Translations under genes and position numbers: made by a program
Shown: piece by piece, positions 52,331 to 60,682 of the stretch
Layout: each line of letters starts with the position of its first letter
Numbering within the stretch: the first letter of the stretch is position 1
The notes under the pieces: generated by a model
The model's database searches: none
Told to the model about the DNA's origin: nothing
Seen by the model: only the letters and a program-made list of their open reading frames with translations
Assembly (NCBI GenBank): GCA_037482015.1
Contig: JBBFKT010000003.1
Coordinates: 169,603 to 233,602 of the forward strand
Source of the DNA: Thermodesulforhabdaceae bacterium
GTDB taxonomy: Bacteria > Desulfobacterota > Syntrophobacteria > Syntrophobacterales > Thermodesulforhabdaceae
Length of the DNA stretch: 64,000 nt
Direction of reading: 5' to 3'

Positions 52331-53026
52331 TTATAGAGGGAAAATTTTTATAAAAATGGGCGTCAGAATAGCTGTTGCAACACCATTAAGGCATATTGCA
52401 AGTCCTCCGGTTGCACCTTCAATTTCTCCTTCTTCTATGGCTCGTGAAGTTCCTATCCCGTGAGATGCAGCTCCCATGGCGAGACCAAAGGGCACACCAT
52501 TTTTTACTTTAAGTAGCCTGAGAAACACCGGTCCCATTACGGCTCCCAGAATTCCTGTTGCAATAACAATGGCAGCCGTTAAAGAGGGAATACCTCCCAG
52601 TTTTTCCGATATGCCCATAGCAATGGGAGTTGTTACCGATTTTGGGACTATAGAAACAATTACTTCTCTGCTGCCGCCCATAAAAAACGCAAGACCTGCG
52701 GCATTTATAATTCCAGATATGCTTCCGACCAGAATTGAAACTAAAATTGAAATGCCTCTCTTTCTTATTTCCTCTAACTGCAGGTAAAGTGGGACTCCCA
52801 GAGCCACAACAGATGGTCCCAGGAAGAAACTGATGATTTTGCCTCCCTCGAAATAAGTTGAATAGGGTATTCCTGTGAGTTTTATATATATCATCAGGAA
52901 GATTATGGAAATCATTACAGGATTTAGCCAGAAATACTTAAAGCGAAGATATATTTTCTGAGATAAGAAGAATACAGCAACGGTTATGAAAATAGAAAAG
53001 GCGTGAGTTTCCAGAAAGCTAATCAC
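52331..53026 (-). CDS. lrgB: LrgB-family membrane transporter component
   Basis: A 231-residue membrane protein with about seven hydrophobic segments. The GTG at 53026 lies 5 bases after AGGAG in lrgA and overlaps the lrgA stop; ATGs at 53044 and 53062 are alternatives. LGPSVVALGVPLYLQLEEI, SVTTPIAMGISEKLGGIPSLTAAIVIATGILGAVMGP and AMGAASHGIGTSRAIEEGEIEGATGGLAI are LrgB/PLGG1 marks. Members move pyruvate, glycolate/glycerate or similar acids, or affect autolysis. Its operon with glcDF and gntR favours organic-acid transport. Confidence 0.88.
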   Translation of the reverse strand: MISFLETHAFSIFITVAVFFLSQKIYLRFKYFWLNPVMISIIFLMIYIKLTGIPYSTYFEGGKIISFFLGPSVVALGVPLYLQLEEIRKRGISILVSILVGSISGIINAAGLAFFMGGSREVIVSIVPKSVTTPIAMGISEKLGGIPSLTAAIVIATGILGAVMGPVFLRLLKVKNGVPFGLAMGAASHGIGTSRAIEEGEIEGATGGLAICLNGVATAILTPIFIKIFPL

Positions 53027-53369
53027 CTTGTCTCCTCTTGTCATCAAACTTTTTTTGCACAATACCTACCACACCAAGCACCACAAATGTGCTCAAAAAC
53101 CACGATACTGAAATTGCGAGCCATTCTTTCTTTAAAAGATCAAAATAGACCATAAGTCCAACGCCAGGCGGAACAAAAAGAAGGGCAAGATTTTTTACAA
53201 GAATATCAGCAACTCCTTTCACTTTTGAAATATCTACCCAACCCCTGCTTAAAGAAAAGGTCAAGAGCACCATACCAATTACATTACCTGGCACAGGCAA
53301 ATCGGCCGCTTTTGAAATAGCTTCTCCTATTATGAGAAAAAGGAATATGAAAAATAGCCCTTCTATCAT
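53019..53369 (-). CDS. lrgA: LrgA/CidA-family membrane protein
   Basis: A 116-residue, four-helix membrane protein. ISKAADLPVPGNVIGMVLLTFSL with VLVKNLALLFVPPGVGLMVYFDLL-like text are typical of LrgA. It partners LrgB. Start and stop overlap the neighbouring genes (gntR upstream by 4 bases, lrgB downstream), so it is translated in a chain. Confidence 0.88.
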   Translation of the reverse strand: MIEGLFFIFLFLIIGEAISKAADLPVPGNVIGMVLLTFSLSRGWVDISKVKGVADILVKNLALLFVPPGVGLMVYFDLLKKEWLAISVSWFLSTFVVLGVVGIVQKKFDDKRRQGD

Positions 53370-54109
53370 ACTCCTGATTCTGACAAAATGATTTCCGGTT
53401 TCTTTGCGAAGTAGTCCCTCACAAAAGTTATATGTTGCCGCATAGCCTCTTCCGCTCGTTCGGGATCTCTATTCTGAATAGCTTCAAAGATTGCTCTGTG
53501 CTGGGATATTATTATTTCGATGTTCTTTGGATTTTTGTAAAGACCCTGCAGATTCTGCTTAATGCCGAAAAACAGAATATCATACATACTTCGCATGATT
53601 CTTACCTGAACTGGATTTTTGGTTGCATAAGAAATGGCCATATGAAAAGACACATCTGCCTCATGTCCCAACCCGCCAGATTCCACGTCTTTTTTCATCT
53701 CTTCAAGACTTTCTTTAAGGAACTCAATATCCCTTTCATCAGCTCTCAAAGCCGCAAGAGATGCCGCATTACACTCAAGACCCATCCTTACCTCCAGAAT
53801 CTCAACAAGGGACGCATTGTCTATGTCAAGAGCTTCAAGAAAAGGATTGCGTTCCGCTCTAGCGGGGTGACGGACGAAGGTTCCCTGACCCTGACGGTGT
53901 TCAAGCAACCCCATAGCGACCAGCCTGTTTATGGCTTCCCTTACCGTCTGACGACTTACTCCCAGCACCTCAGCCAGACTCCGCTCAGACATGAGCTTTT
54001 CACCAGACTTCAGATAACCTCGATATATTAACTCCATCAGTTGGTCACACACCTGATCGGAAATTTTCCTGGGTTTAATGGGCTTTAGAGGTATTGATGG
54101 CAGTGTCAT
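53366..54109 (-). CDS. GntR-family (FadR/FCD) transcriptional regulator, LldR-like
   Basis: A 247-residue regulator. The winged helix-turn-helix is KPRKISDQVCDQLMELIYRGYLKSGEKLMSERSLAEVLGVSRQTVREAINRLVAMGLLEHRQGQGTFV (residues about 12-80, motif shown in parts: SERSLAEVLGVSRQTVREAI). A helical FCD effector domain follows (VRMGLECNAASLAALRA; VSFHMAISYATKNPV; HRAIFEAIQNRDPERAEEAM) with metal-ligand-type Asp/His residues. LldR and GlcC of this class respond to lactate or glycolate. It is encoded in the 2-hydroxyacid operon and probably binds the dyad at 56828. Confidence 0.9.
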   Translation of the reverse strand: MTLPSIPLKPIKPRKISDQVCDQLMELIYRGYLKSGEKLMSERSLAEVLGVSRQTVREAINRLVAMGLLEHRQGQGTFVRHPARAERNPFLEALDIDNASLVEILEVRMGLECNAASLAALRADERDIEFLKESLEEMKKDVESGGLGHEADVSFHMAISYATKNPVQVRIMRSMYDILFFGIKQNLQGLYKNPKNIEIIISQHRAIFEAIQNRDPERAEEAMRQHITFVRDYFAKKPEIILSESGV

Positions 54110-55392
54110 AGGCTCTCCGCATAAAGTTCAATTATGTGTTTTACTGGTTTGCCGTTCCCAATTCTAGAAAGCATATCAGACAACTGAATCATACAGGCAG
54201 GACATGCAGTTGCAACTACATCTGCACCGGAATCGATAACGTTCTGTGCCTTCTTTAATCCTATTTTCTCAGATAGATTACCATACTCAAGACCGAAACT
54301 TCCACCAAGCCCACAACACGAATCAGAATCCAGCATCTCAACAAAATCGTAATTCGGCAAAGAATCAAGGATTTTTCTGGGCTCTTTCCATATGCCAAGA
54401 GATTTCTTCAAATGGCAGGGATCATGGTAAGTCGCCTTTGCCCGGTTATGAAATTTTCCAGAGTTTTCTATGTAGCCGTATTTAACAAGAAATTCTGTTA
54501 AATCCATCGTCTTTTGAGATAAACTTTTTACTTTGTCGACCAAGGCAGGGGTTTCTCCTTCCATCATAATTGGCCATATTTCTTTTATCACAGCCGTGCA
54601 TGTGGCACAAGCAGTAACGAGCACATCATACTTCTCGCCATAGAAAACTCCGATATTTTTCATGACGAGAACATCAAAGGTAGATCTATCTCCTGCTGAA
54701 AGAGCAGGGATACCACAGCATGACTGATTTTCGGGAAGGTATATTCCTGCACCTTTTTTTTCCAGGATTCTGATTGTGGATTCCGCAACAGAGGGAAAAA
54801 CTCTGTCGATAAGACATCCGGTAAATACCGCTACCGTAGGGCCATTTGACGCCGGGCGATAAAATGAAGGTAGCTTTTCATGAAAGGGTTCAGGAGCAAG
54901 CGGTTTTATATGTCTTTTTCCGATTAGGGGTAGAGGAATTCTGGAACAGGATGTTCCCACGACGGGATCCGCTTCTTTAAACAGGATTTTCTGACACTTA
55001 GCTGCAATATCTAGAACCCTGTGAAACCGTTCCGGTATTGAAAGAATCTTTCTGAGAATAAATCGCTTCAGGGGCGAAAGTCCCCTGTATTCTTCAATGA
55101 TTGCTCTTGTCTTCAGAAAGATTTCTATGGATTTTACACCACTGGGGCACTGAGCCTGACAGGATCCGCAAAGCAAGCATCTATGTAACCTTTCGGCTAC
55201 TCCATCGGGCTTTTCAAACAGCGCCTTTTTTAACCCATCAATAATTGCCAGTTTTCCGCGGGCTACATCGGTTTCCAGTCTTGTTTCTTTATAAAGTGGA
55301 CAAACAGATTGACACATACCACAGCGCATACAGACGATGAGATCTTCTTCAAGACCTTCAAGCATGGTAATCAATCTAGTTATTGATGCCAT
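54106..55392 (-). CDS. glcF: Glycolate/D-lactate oxidase iron-sulfur subunit (GlcF-like)
   Basis: A 428-residue Fe-S/CCG protein. Two 4Fe-4S motifs (CMRCGMCQSVCPLYK, about residue 21; CLLCGSCQAQCPSG, about residue 72) precede two CCG modules (FTGCLIDRVFPS ... NQSCCGIPAL; YHDPCHLKKSLG ... DSCCGLGGSFG ... CPACMIQL). It takes electrons from the flavoprotein GlcD, 3 bases upstream. Its stop overlaps the gntR start by 4 bases. The pair resembles the D-lactate dehydrogenase of Desulfovibrio. Confidence 0.92.
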   Translation of the reverse strand: MASITRLITMLEGLEEDLIVCMRCGMCQSVCPLYKETRLETDVARGKLAIIDGLKKALFEKPDGVAERLHRCLLCGSCQAQCPSGVKSIEIFLKTRAIIEEYRGLSPLKRFILRKILSIPERFHRVLDIAAKCQKILFKEADPVVGTSCSRIPLPLIGKRHIKPLAPEPFHEKLPSFYRPASNGPTVAVFTGCLIDRVFPSVAESTIRILEKKGAGIYLPENQSCCGIPALSAGDRSTFDVLVMKNIGVFYGEKYDVLVTACATCTAVIKEIWPIMMEGETPALVDKVKSLSQKTMDLTEFLVKYGYIENSGKFHNRAKATYHDPCHLKKSLGIWKEPRKILDSLPNYDFVEMLDSDSCCGLGGSFGLEYGNLSEKIGLKKAQNVIDSGADVVATACPACMIQLSDMLSRIGNGKPVKHIIELYAESL

Positions 55393-55395
55393 TTG

Positions 55396-56796
55396 CTACT
55401 CCCTATATGAACCGTTAAGCCATAAAATTTTTCCGGGATTAAGTATATTGCGGGAATCCAGAGCCCTTTTTATACGCATGCTGTAAGAGATAGAGTCCCT
55501 TCCTATCTCCTTTGATAGAAACGGCGCCTTAGCTATGCCAATTCCATGCTCTCCAGAAAGAGTCCCACCAAGTTTTAGCGCTGCATCAAAAATAGCTTCC
55601 ACGGCTTTTTCGACCCTTTTCCATTCCTCATGGTTGCGTTTGTCCGTGAGAATTGTTGGATGTAAATTACCATCTCCTGCATGACCGAATGTGCCGATTT
55701 TAACATCATATTCCTCTGCTATTTTTTGTATAGCCTGCACCATGTTGGGGATTTTGCTTCTGGGCACCGTTGCATCTTCGAGAACCACCGTGGGTCTGAG
55801 TTTAGCCAGTGCGGAGAGAGCACTGCGACGAGCTTCCCAGACTTTGTTTCTTTCTTCTTCGCTTTCCGCTACACGAATTTTAATAAATCCACACTCCCGA
55901 CAAATTTTTTCAACTTTCCCGGCTTCGTCCTCAACCTGGGCAGGATGGCCGTCAACTTCAATTAGAAGCATAGCTTCAACATCAGTTGGAAGTCCTGCTC
56001 TGCTGAACCTTTCCACTGCATCAATGGTAAATTTATCCATAAACTCCAGAGTTGCTGGAATTACTTTTTCCGCTATGATGGCGGCAACGGTCTGGGATGC
56101 TGAACGAATATCGGCAAATAGTGCCATCATGGACTTTCTGGCGGGGGGCTGAGGTATGAGCTTGAGGGTTATTCGCGATATAACCCCCAGAGTGCCCTCC
56201 GATCCGACGAGCAAACCCGCAAGATTATAACCTGATACGCATTTTACCGTTTTTGACCCTGTTTTGATTAAATTCCCTTCAGCGCTGAAGAATTCAAGTC
56301 CCAGGACGTAATCTTTTGTAACTCCGTATTTAAGTCCCCGAATACCTCCTGCATTTTCAGCTACATTTCCTCCCAGGGTTGATACAGCCTGACTTCCCGG
56401 GTCAGGAGGGTAAAAAAGACCCTGTTTTTCGACGGCTTTAGCCAGATGAGCTGTTATTACTCCGGGCTGAACCACCGCATACATGTCTTCGGTGTTGAGT
56501 TCGATAATTTTGTTGAGCCTTCCGGTAAGGAGGACGATTCCCTTCTCATGGGGCACGGTTCCGCCACTCAGGTTTGTTCCTGCGCCGCGGACTGTGAGGG
56601 GAATACTGTTTCGGTGACAGTAGGAAACTACCATGCCCATTTCTTCTTCGCTTTCGGGCTGAACCACTGCAACTGGTATGACCTGTTCAACAACTGCTGC
56701 ATCATAGGAGTAGGCTACCTTATCTTCTGGGGCGGTGAGAACTCTGTCGTTTCCTAACATTGTCTTCAGATCTTTGATTAAAGCCTTTTCGGACAT
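55396..56796 (-). CDS. glcD: FAD-linked glycolate/D-lactate oxidase flavoprotein (GlcD-like)
   Basis: A 466-residue FAD/PCMH protein. The ATG at 56796 has TGGAGG upstream; a longer start at 56859 is rejected. FAD-binding marks are PLTVRGAGTNLSGGTVPHEKGIVL and PPDPGSQAVSTLGGNVAENAGG; the C-terminal catalytic segment has GTFGHAGDGNLHPTIL and GGTLSGEHGIGIAKAPFL. It oxidises D-lactate or glycolate with GlcF. First gene of the minus operon glcD-glcF-gntR-lrgA-lrgB, divergent from the TRAP/lut genes. Confidence 0.93.
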   Translation of the reverse strand: MSEKALIKDLKTMLGNDRVLTAPEDKVAYSYDAAVVEQVIPVAVVQPESEEEMGMVVSYCHRNSIPLTVRGAGTNLSGGTVPHEKGIVLLTGRLNKIIELNTEDMYAVVQPGVITAHLAKAVEKQGLFYPPDPGSQAVSTLGGNVAENAGGIRGLKYGVTKDYVLGLEFFSAEGNLIKTGSKTVKCVSGYNLAGLLVGSEGTLGVISRITLKLIPQPPARKSMMALFADIRSASQTVAAIIAEKVIPATLEFMDKFTIDAVERFSRAGLPTDVEAMLLIEVDGHPAQVEDEAGKVEKICRECGFIKIRVAESEEERNKVWEARRSALSALAKLRPTVVLEDATVPRSKIPNMVQAIQKIAEEYDVKIGTFGHAGDGNLHPTILTDKRNHEEWKRVEKAVEAIFDAALKLGGTLSGEHGIGIAKAPFLSKEIGRDSISYSMRIKRALDSRNILNPGKILWLNGSYRE

Positions 56797-56827
56797 ATCG
56801 AATCCTCCAGATGGTCTTATGTCATTA

Positions 56828-56838
56828 TGGTATAACCA
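56828..56838. promoter_or_regulatory. Palindromic GntR/FadR-type operator candidate
   Basis: TGGTATAACCA is a perfect match to the TNGTNNNACNA consensus known for FadR-subfamily GntR regulators. It sits in the divergent gap between glcD and the TRAP gene. A near match TGGTCAGACAT lies at 56950-56960. Confidence 0.6.
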
Positions 56839-56852
56839 CTGTAACTTCTTTC

Positions 56853-56881
56853 TTGACACCCTCTATCATATAGACTATTCA
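56853..56881 (+). promoter_or_regulatory. Promoter of the TRAP-lut operon
   Basis: TTGACA (56853-56858) and TATTCA (56876-56881) are 17 bases apart. Transcription would begin near 56888, giving a 5' leader of about 135 bases. Confidence 0.5.
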
Positions 56882-57025
56882 TTCGAATGGCAACCATAAA
56901 TAACAATGTTTTGCGGCTTCCATGTCTAAAGGAAAGGATGTCAGTCCAATGGTCAGACATCAATCGGCATCAGTGCCTACCCGGGCAAAGCCTTATAAAT
57001 GCCTTAACAAAAAGGAGGGTTAACC

Positions 57026-58189
57026 ATGAGAAAAGTTTTATCCCTGACCACATTTATAGCCCTTGTTTTCCTTTTTGGTTTGAATCCTTCAATGGCGGAA
57101 AAGGCGGAAAAAAGAGAAAAATTCGGTGTCGATAAGCGTCACGAAATAGCAAAAAAAGTTGAATTTCAGCCTTCTACTCAAAAGTTTAAATGGAAAATGG
57201 TTATGCCATGGGCCAAAGGGCTTCTCTTTTACGACATCGCTGTTCATTTTTGTGATAGCGTGAGACTTGCATCAGGAGGTCGTCTGGACATAAGACCCTA
57301 CTCTGAGGGTGAACTTGTGCCGGCTATGCAAACCTTTGATGCCGTTGTTCAGGGCACAGCCGAAGTGGGACATGACTGGCCCGGCTACTGGAAGGGTAAA
57401 AATGAAGCTTTCGTTGCCTTCGGCTCCGTGCCTTTCGGCCTTGATGGAGAAGGCTACAATATATGGCTCTATGAAAAGGGTGGTCTTGAGATGATGCAAG
57501 AACTCTACGGTCGCTACGGACTGCATGCGCTTCCCTGCGGACAGCTGGGACAGGAAATGGGTCTCTTTTCAAATAAAAGAGCCGAAAAAATGGAAGATTT
57601 CAAAGGGCTTAGAGTCAGAACTGTCGGGTGGTATATGGACATTCTCAACATGCTTGGAGCGTCGGTCAGTCCTCTTCCCGGAGGCGAAATCTATCTTGCT
57701 CTGGAACGAGGTGTAATTGATGCGGCTGAGTTTTCCTCCCCGGCGATCAATTATCCTATGGGGTTTGATGAAATCACAAAATATGCAATCCAGCCCGGTG
57801 TGCATCAACCGGGGATTCAGTGTGCTGTCTTCTTCAATAAGAAAGCGTGGGACAGCTTGCCTGAAGATCTTAAATGGATCGTTGATATTGCTGCCAAAGA
57901 GACTCAGCTCTGGGCTTATAACTGGATAAACAGCCTTAACGCAGAAGCAATTAGAAGATTTAAAGAAAAGAAAATCGAAATTGTGAAAATGAACAAAGAA
58001 GCTCTCATATCCTTCAGAAAAACCACCAAAGAGTATCTCGACTCGCTCAAAGAAAAACATCCGGATGTGAAGAAAGTTCTTGAAAGCCAGGAAGCTTTTA
58101 TAAAGGAATTTGCCGATTGGCGCGATGCCAGAAGCGGTGCTACTCCCTGGCCCTACGATATTTACATATCGGGACGCACAACCGAATAA
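57026..58189 (+). CDS. TRAP transporter solute-binding protein, TakP/LctP-like
   Basis: A 387-residue periplasmic protein with signal peptide (VLSLTTFIALVFLFGLNPSMA). After a charged stretch come KWKMVMPWAKGLLFYDIAVHF, VVQGTAEVGHDWPGYWKGKNEAFVAFGSVPFG, MEDFKGLRVRTVGW and LPGGEIYLALERGVIDAAEFSSPAINYPMGF. These resemble the larger TRAP receptors for monocarboxylic 2-keto/2-hydroxyacids (TakP and the lactate receptor). A strong AAAGGAGGG precedes the start. Lactate is the expected ligand from context; this is an inference. Confidence 0.88.
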   Translation: MRKVLSLTTFIALVFLFGLNPSMAEKAEKREKFGVDKRHEIAKKVEFQPSTQKFKWKMVMPWAKGLLFYDIAVHFCDSVRLASGGRLDIRPYSEGELVPAMQTFDAVVQGTAEVGHDWPGYWKGKNEAFVAFGSVPFGLDGEGYNIWLYEKGGLEMMQELYGRYGLHALPCGQLGQEMGLFSNKRAEKMEDFKGLRVRTVGWYMDILNMLGASVSPLPGGEIYLALERGVIDAAEFSSPAINYPMGFDEITKYAIQPGVHQPGIQCAVFFNKKAWDSLPEDLKWIVDIAAKETQLWAYNWINSLNAEAIRRFKEKKIEIVKMNKEALISFRKTTKEYLDSLKEKHPDVKKVLESQEAFIKEFADWRDARSGATPWPYDIYISGRTTE

Positions 58190-58245
58190 GTCTTTCATCA
58201 GGGGAGGGTTGCTCCCTCTCCTGAAACTCTCAATGAGGGTCAATC

Positions 58246-58758
58246 ATGGAAAAGGGTAAGGATTTGTCAGGAAAAGTCCTGAACTGTTTTATCTGGACGG
58301 GAGAAGTTTCTTCGCTCCTTATCATCCCCCTGGTTCTGGTTGTCGTTCAGGAAGTTATAAGAAGATATGTTTTTAACGCTCCCAGCATCTGGGGATTTGA
58401 ACTGACAACCTTTTTATACGGAATCCACTATATGCTGGGACTTGGCTATACGGAGCATTACGAAGGCCACGTGAAAGTTGATATAGTCACTTCCAGATTT
58501 TCCAAAAAGACTAAAGCTCTTATGGAAATTCTTACCTACGGTCTAATGTTTATCCCGCTAATGACTCTTTTAATGGTTTGGTCTTTTAAGTTTGCTTATG
58601 TTTCAACAATCCAGAACGAACTCAACTCAACAAGCTGGGCTCCGCCCATCTACCCCATAAAAGGACTTATGGCTCTTGGTTTCTTTTTCCTGTGGTTTCG
58701 AGGTGTTTTAAGGCTTATTGAGAAAGTTCAAGAATACCGAAAATTATCCAGGAGATAG
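58246..58758 (+). CDS. dctQ: TRAP transporter small permease (DctQ family)
   Basis: A 170-residue membrane protein with four hydrophobic segments. SLLIIPLVLVVVQEVIRRYVFNAPSIWGFELTTFLYG is the DctQ hallmark. It follows the binding protein by 56 bases, which contain a short GGGAGGGTTGCTCCCTCTCC dyad, and precedes the large permease by 5 bases. Confidence 0.92.
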   Translation: MEKGKDLSGKVLNCFIWTGEVSSLLIIPLVLVVVQEVIRRYVFNAPSIWGFELTTFLYGIHYMLGLGYTEHYEGHVKVDIVTSRFSKKTKALMEILTYGLMFIPLMTLLMVWSFKFAYVSTIQNELNSTSWAPPIYPIKGLMALGFFFLWFRGVLRLIEKVQEYRKLSRR

Positions 58759-58763
58759 CATTG

Positions 58764-60104
58764 ATGAGTCCGGAGATTCTTACCCTGTTAATGTTTGTTG
58801 CTCTTATCATTGCTATTGCTTTCGGGCACCCTCTAGCCTTTACCCTGATGTGGGTTGCTACGATTTTCGGATTAATAGATAATGGCTTTAATGTTCCAGC
58901 CTTATTTGACCTGTTCGTTAATAACGCCTGGGGCATTATGAACAACTACGTTCTCGTAGCGATACCTCTCTTCATCTTCATGGCGCAACTCCTGGACAAG
59001 TCAAGAGTTGCCAAAAAGCTTTTTGATGCGCTCTACATCGTCCTTGGTGGTATCCGTGGAGGCCTGGGGCTTGCCGTGGTTGTAGTGTGCACAGTTTTTG
59101 CCGCAACAACAGGTATTATTGGAGCATCTGTTGTTGCCATGGGGCTTTTAGCAACACCCGCCCTTTTGCAGAAGGGCTATCAGAAGGAACTCACGAGTGG
59201 AATCATATGCGCGGCGGGAACACTTGGCATCCTCATCCCTCCCAGCATTATGATGGTTGTTTACGGTGGGTTGACCGGACTTAAAGAAACCTCGGTGGGA
59301 AATCTCTTCGCGGGAGCCGTCATACCAGGTCTGATCTTATCAGGGCTGTATTTTTTCTACATACTCATACGTTGCACTCTTAATCCATCCCTTGGTCCCC
59401 CCATATCAAAGGAAGAATCATCCAGGTATACAACTTCCCAAAAATTGGCTATGACTCTTAAATCTTTGCTTCCTCCACTGGCGCTAATTTTTCTGGTAAT
59501 GGGAACGATCCTTCTGGGCATTGCCACTCCCACAGAAGCAGCAGGCATGGGTGTGCTTGGAGCTTTTTTTCTGGCTCTCTTCAATAAAGCCTTAAACTGG
59601 GAGATGTTGAAAAGCTCTTCTGTAGCTACTCTGCGCATAACCTGCATGGTCATGATGCTCTTCATCGGAGGAAAATGTTTCAGCACGGTTTTTCTCAGCA
59701 TGGGTGGAGGAGATGTGGTTTCCGACTTCCTCATAGGAGGAGGCCTTAACAGATGGGTTGTCCTATTCATAATGATGGCAATAATTTTTATCATGGGTAT
59801 GTTTATCGACTGGGCAGCTATTTTACTGGTAACCGTTCCCATCTTTATGCCCATAGCTATGGAATTAGGCTTTGATCCTCTCTGGTTTTCCATGCTCGTG
59901 TGTGTTAATCTGCAAACATCCTTCCTTACTCCTCCCTTTGGATATGCGCTGTTTTACTTTGCAGGGGTAGCGCCAAAAGAATATAACATGATGACCATTT
60001 ACAGAGGCATTGTGCCCTTCGTAGGATTGCAGCTTCTGGGGTTGCTTATAGTTGCCATCTTTCCTAAAACTGTTACGTGGCTTCCTTCTTTGTTCTTCCG
60101 CTAA
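58764..60104 (+). CDS. dctM: TRAP transporter large permease (DctM family)
   Basis: A 446-residue multi-pass permease. AIAFGHPLAFTLMWVATIFGL, VLVAIPLFIFMAQLLDKS, AATTGIIGASVVAMGLLATPAL, AAGTLGILIPPSIMMVVYGGLTG and LQTSFLTPPFGYALFYF match DctM. ATG 58764 has GGAG about 9 bases before it. It is of a different subgroup from the DctM at 29.7 kb, being longer and closer to monocarboxylate TRAP systems in pattern (inference). Confidence 0.94.
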   Translation: MSPEILTLLMFVALIIAIAFGHPLAFTLMWVATIFGLIDNGFNVPALFDLFVNNAWGIMNNYVLVAIPLFIFMAQLLDKSRVAKKLFDALYIVLGGIRGGLGLAVVVVCTVFAATTGIIGASVVAMGLLATPALLQKGYQKELTSGIICAAGTLGILIPPSIMMVVYGGLTGLKETSVGNLFAGAVIPGLILSGLYFFYILIRCTLNPSLGPPISKEESSRYTTSQKLAMTLKSLLPPLALIFLVMGTILLGIATPTEAAGMGVLGAFFLALFNKALNWEMLKSSSVATLRITCMVMMLFIGGKCFSTVFLSMGGGDVVSDFLIGGGLNRWVVLFIMMAIIFIMGMFIDWAAILLVTVPIFMPIAMELGFDPLWFSMLVCVNLQTSFLTPPFGYALFYFAGVAPKEYNMMTIYRGIVPFVGLQLLGLLIVAIFPKTVTWLPSLFFR

Positions 60105-60134
60105 AACCCGGCAAATTAATCAGGAGCTAAGGGG

Positions 60135-60677
60135 ATGAGCAGTTTAATCGAAACATTTATAAACAGGGCGAAAGCGGTCCAGACGGAAGTCTTAATAGCC
60201 GGTGCTCTTGGTGATGCCTGTGAAAAGCTCGTTTCATACTTGAAAGAGACCGCCATCAAGCATGTTGTTTTAAGCGGTTTTGATTCTCAGGTGACAGATT
60301 TGATCCTGAAGCGGTTGTCTGCAGAGGGAATAGAGTGTTTCAACGGTTCCGTGAGAGATTGTCTTCCCGGATTCCTGTGTTCTGTTACTCCCGGTCATGC
60401 AGGAATTTCTGAAACAGGAACGATAATAATTGAAAGCACATCAGAAAATGTGAGGCTGGCATCAATGCTTGCAGATCACCATATAATTCTCTTGCCCGTT
60501 TCGGCTCTTTACGGAGAACTTCCTGATGTAGAACCGATTCTTGAAAAGATGGTTAAAGGAGATTCTTTATACGTTGCTTTTATTACGGGACCGAGTCGCA
60601 CGGCGGATATAGAAAGGGTTCTTACAATTGGGGTTCATGGACCTAAAAGGGTTACGGTTATTTTATACGGGGAGTAA
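60135..60677 (+). CDS. lutC: LutC/YkgG (LldG)-type lactate utilisation protein
   Basis: A 180-residue LUD-domain protein. VTPGHAGISETGTIIIESTSENVRLASMLADHHIILLPVSAL with FITGPSRTADIERVLTIGVHGP (motif in two parts) are diagnostic of LutC. Together with LutA and LutB it forms the L-lactate oxidising complex. CAGGAGCTAAGGGG supplies the ribosome site. Followed by the fused lutBA gene after 5 bases. Confidence 0.94.
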   Translation: MSSLIETFINRAKAVQTEVLIAGALGDACEKLVSYLKETAIKHVVLSGFDSQVTDLILKRLSAEGIECFNGSVRDCLPGFLCSVTPGHAGISETGTIIIESTSENVRLASMLADHHIILLPVSALYGELPDVEPILEKMVKGDSLYVAFITGPSRTADIERVLTIGVHGPKRVTVILYGE

Positions 60678-60682
60678 TTTTA

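Noticed and set aside
57569..58243. 224-codon open frame antisense to the TRAP binding protein
   Set aside because: The sense frame has a signal peptide and clear family motifs; the antisense frame shows none.
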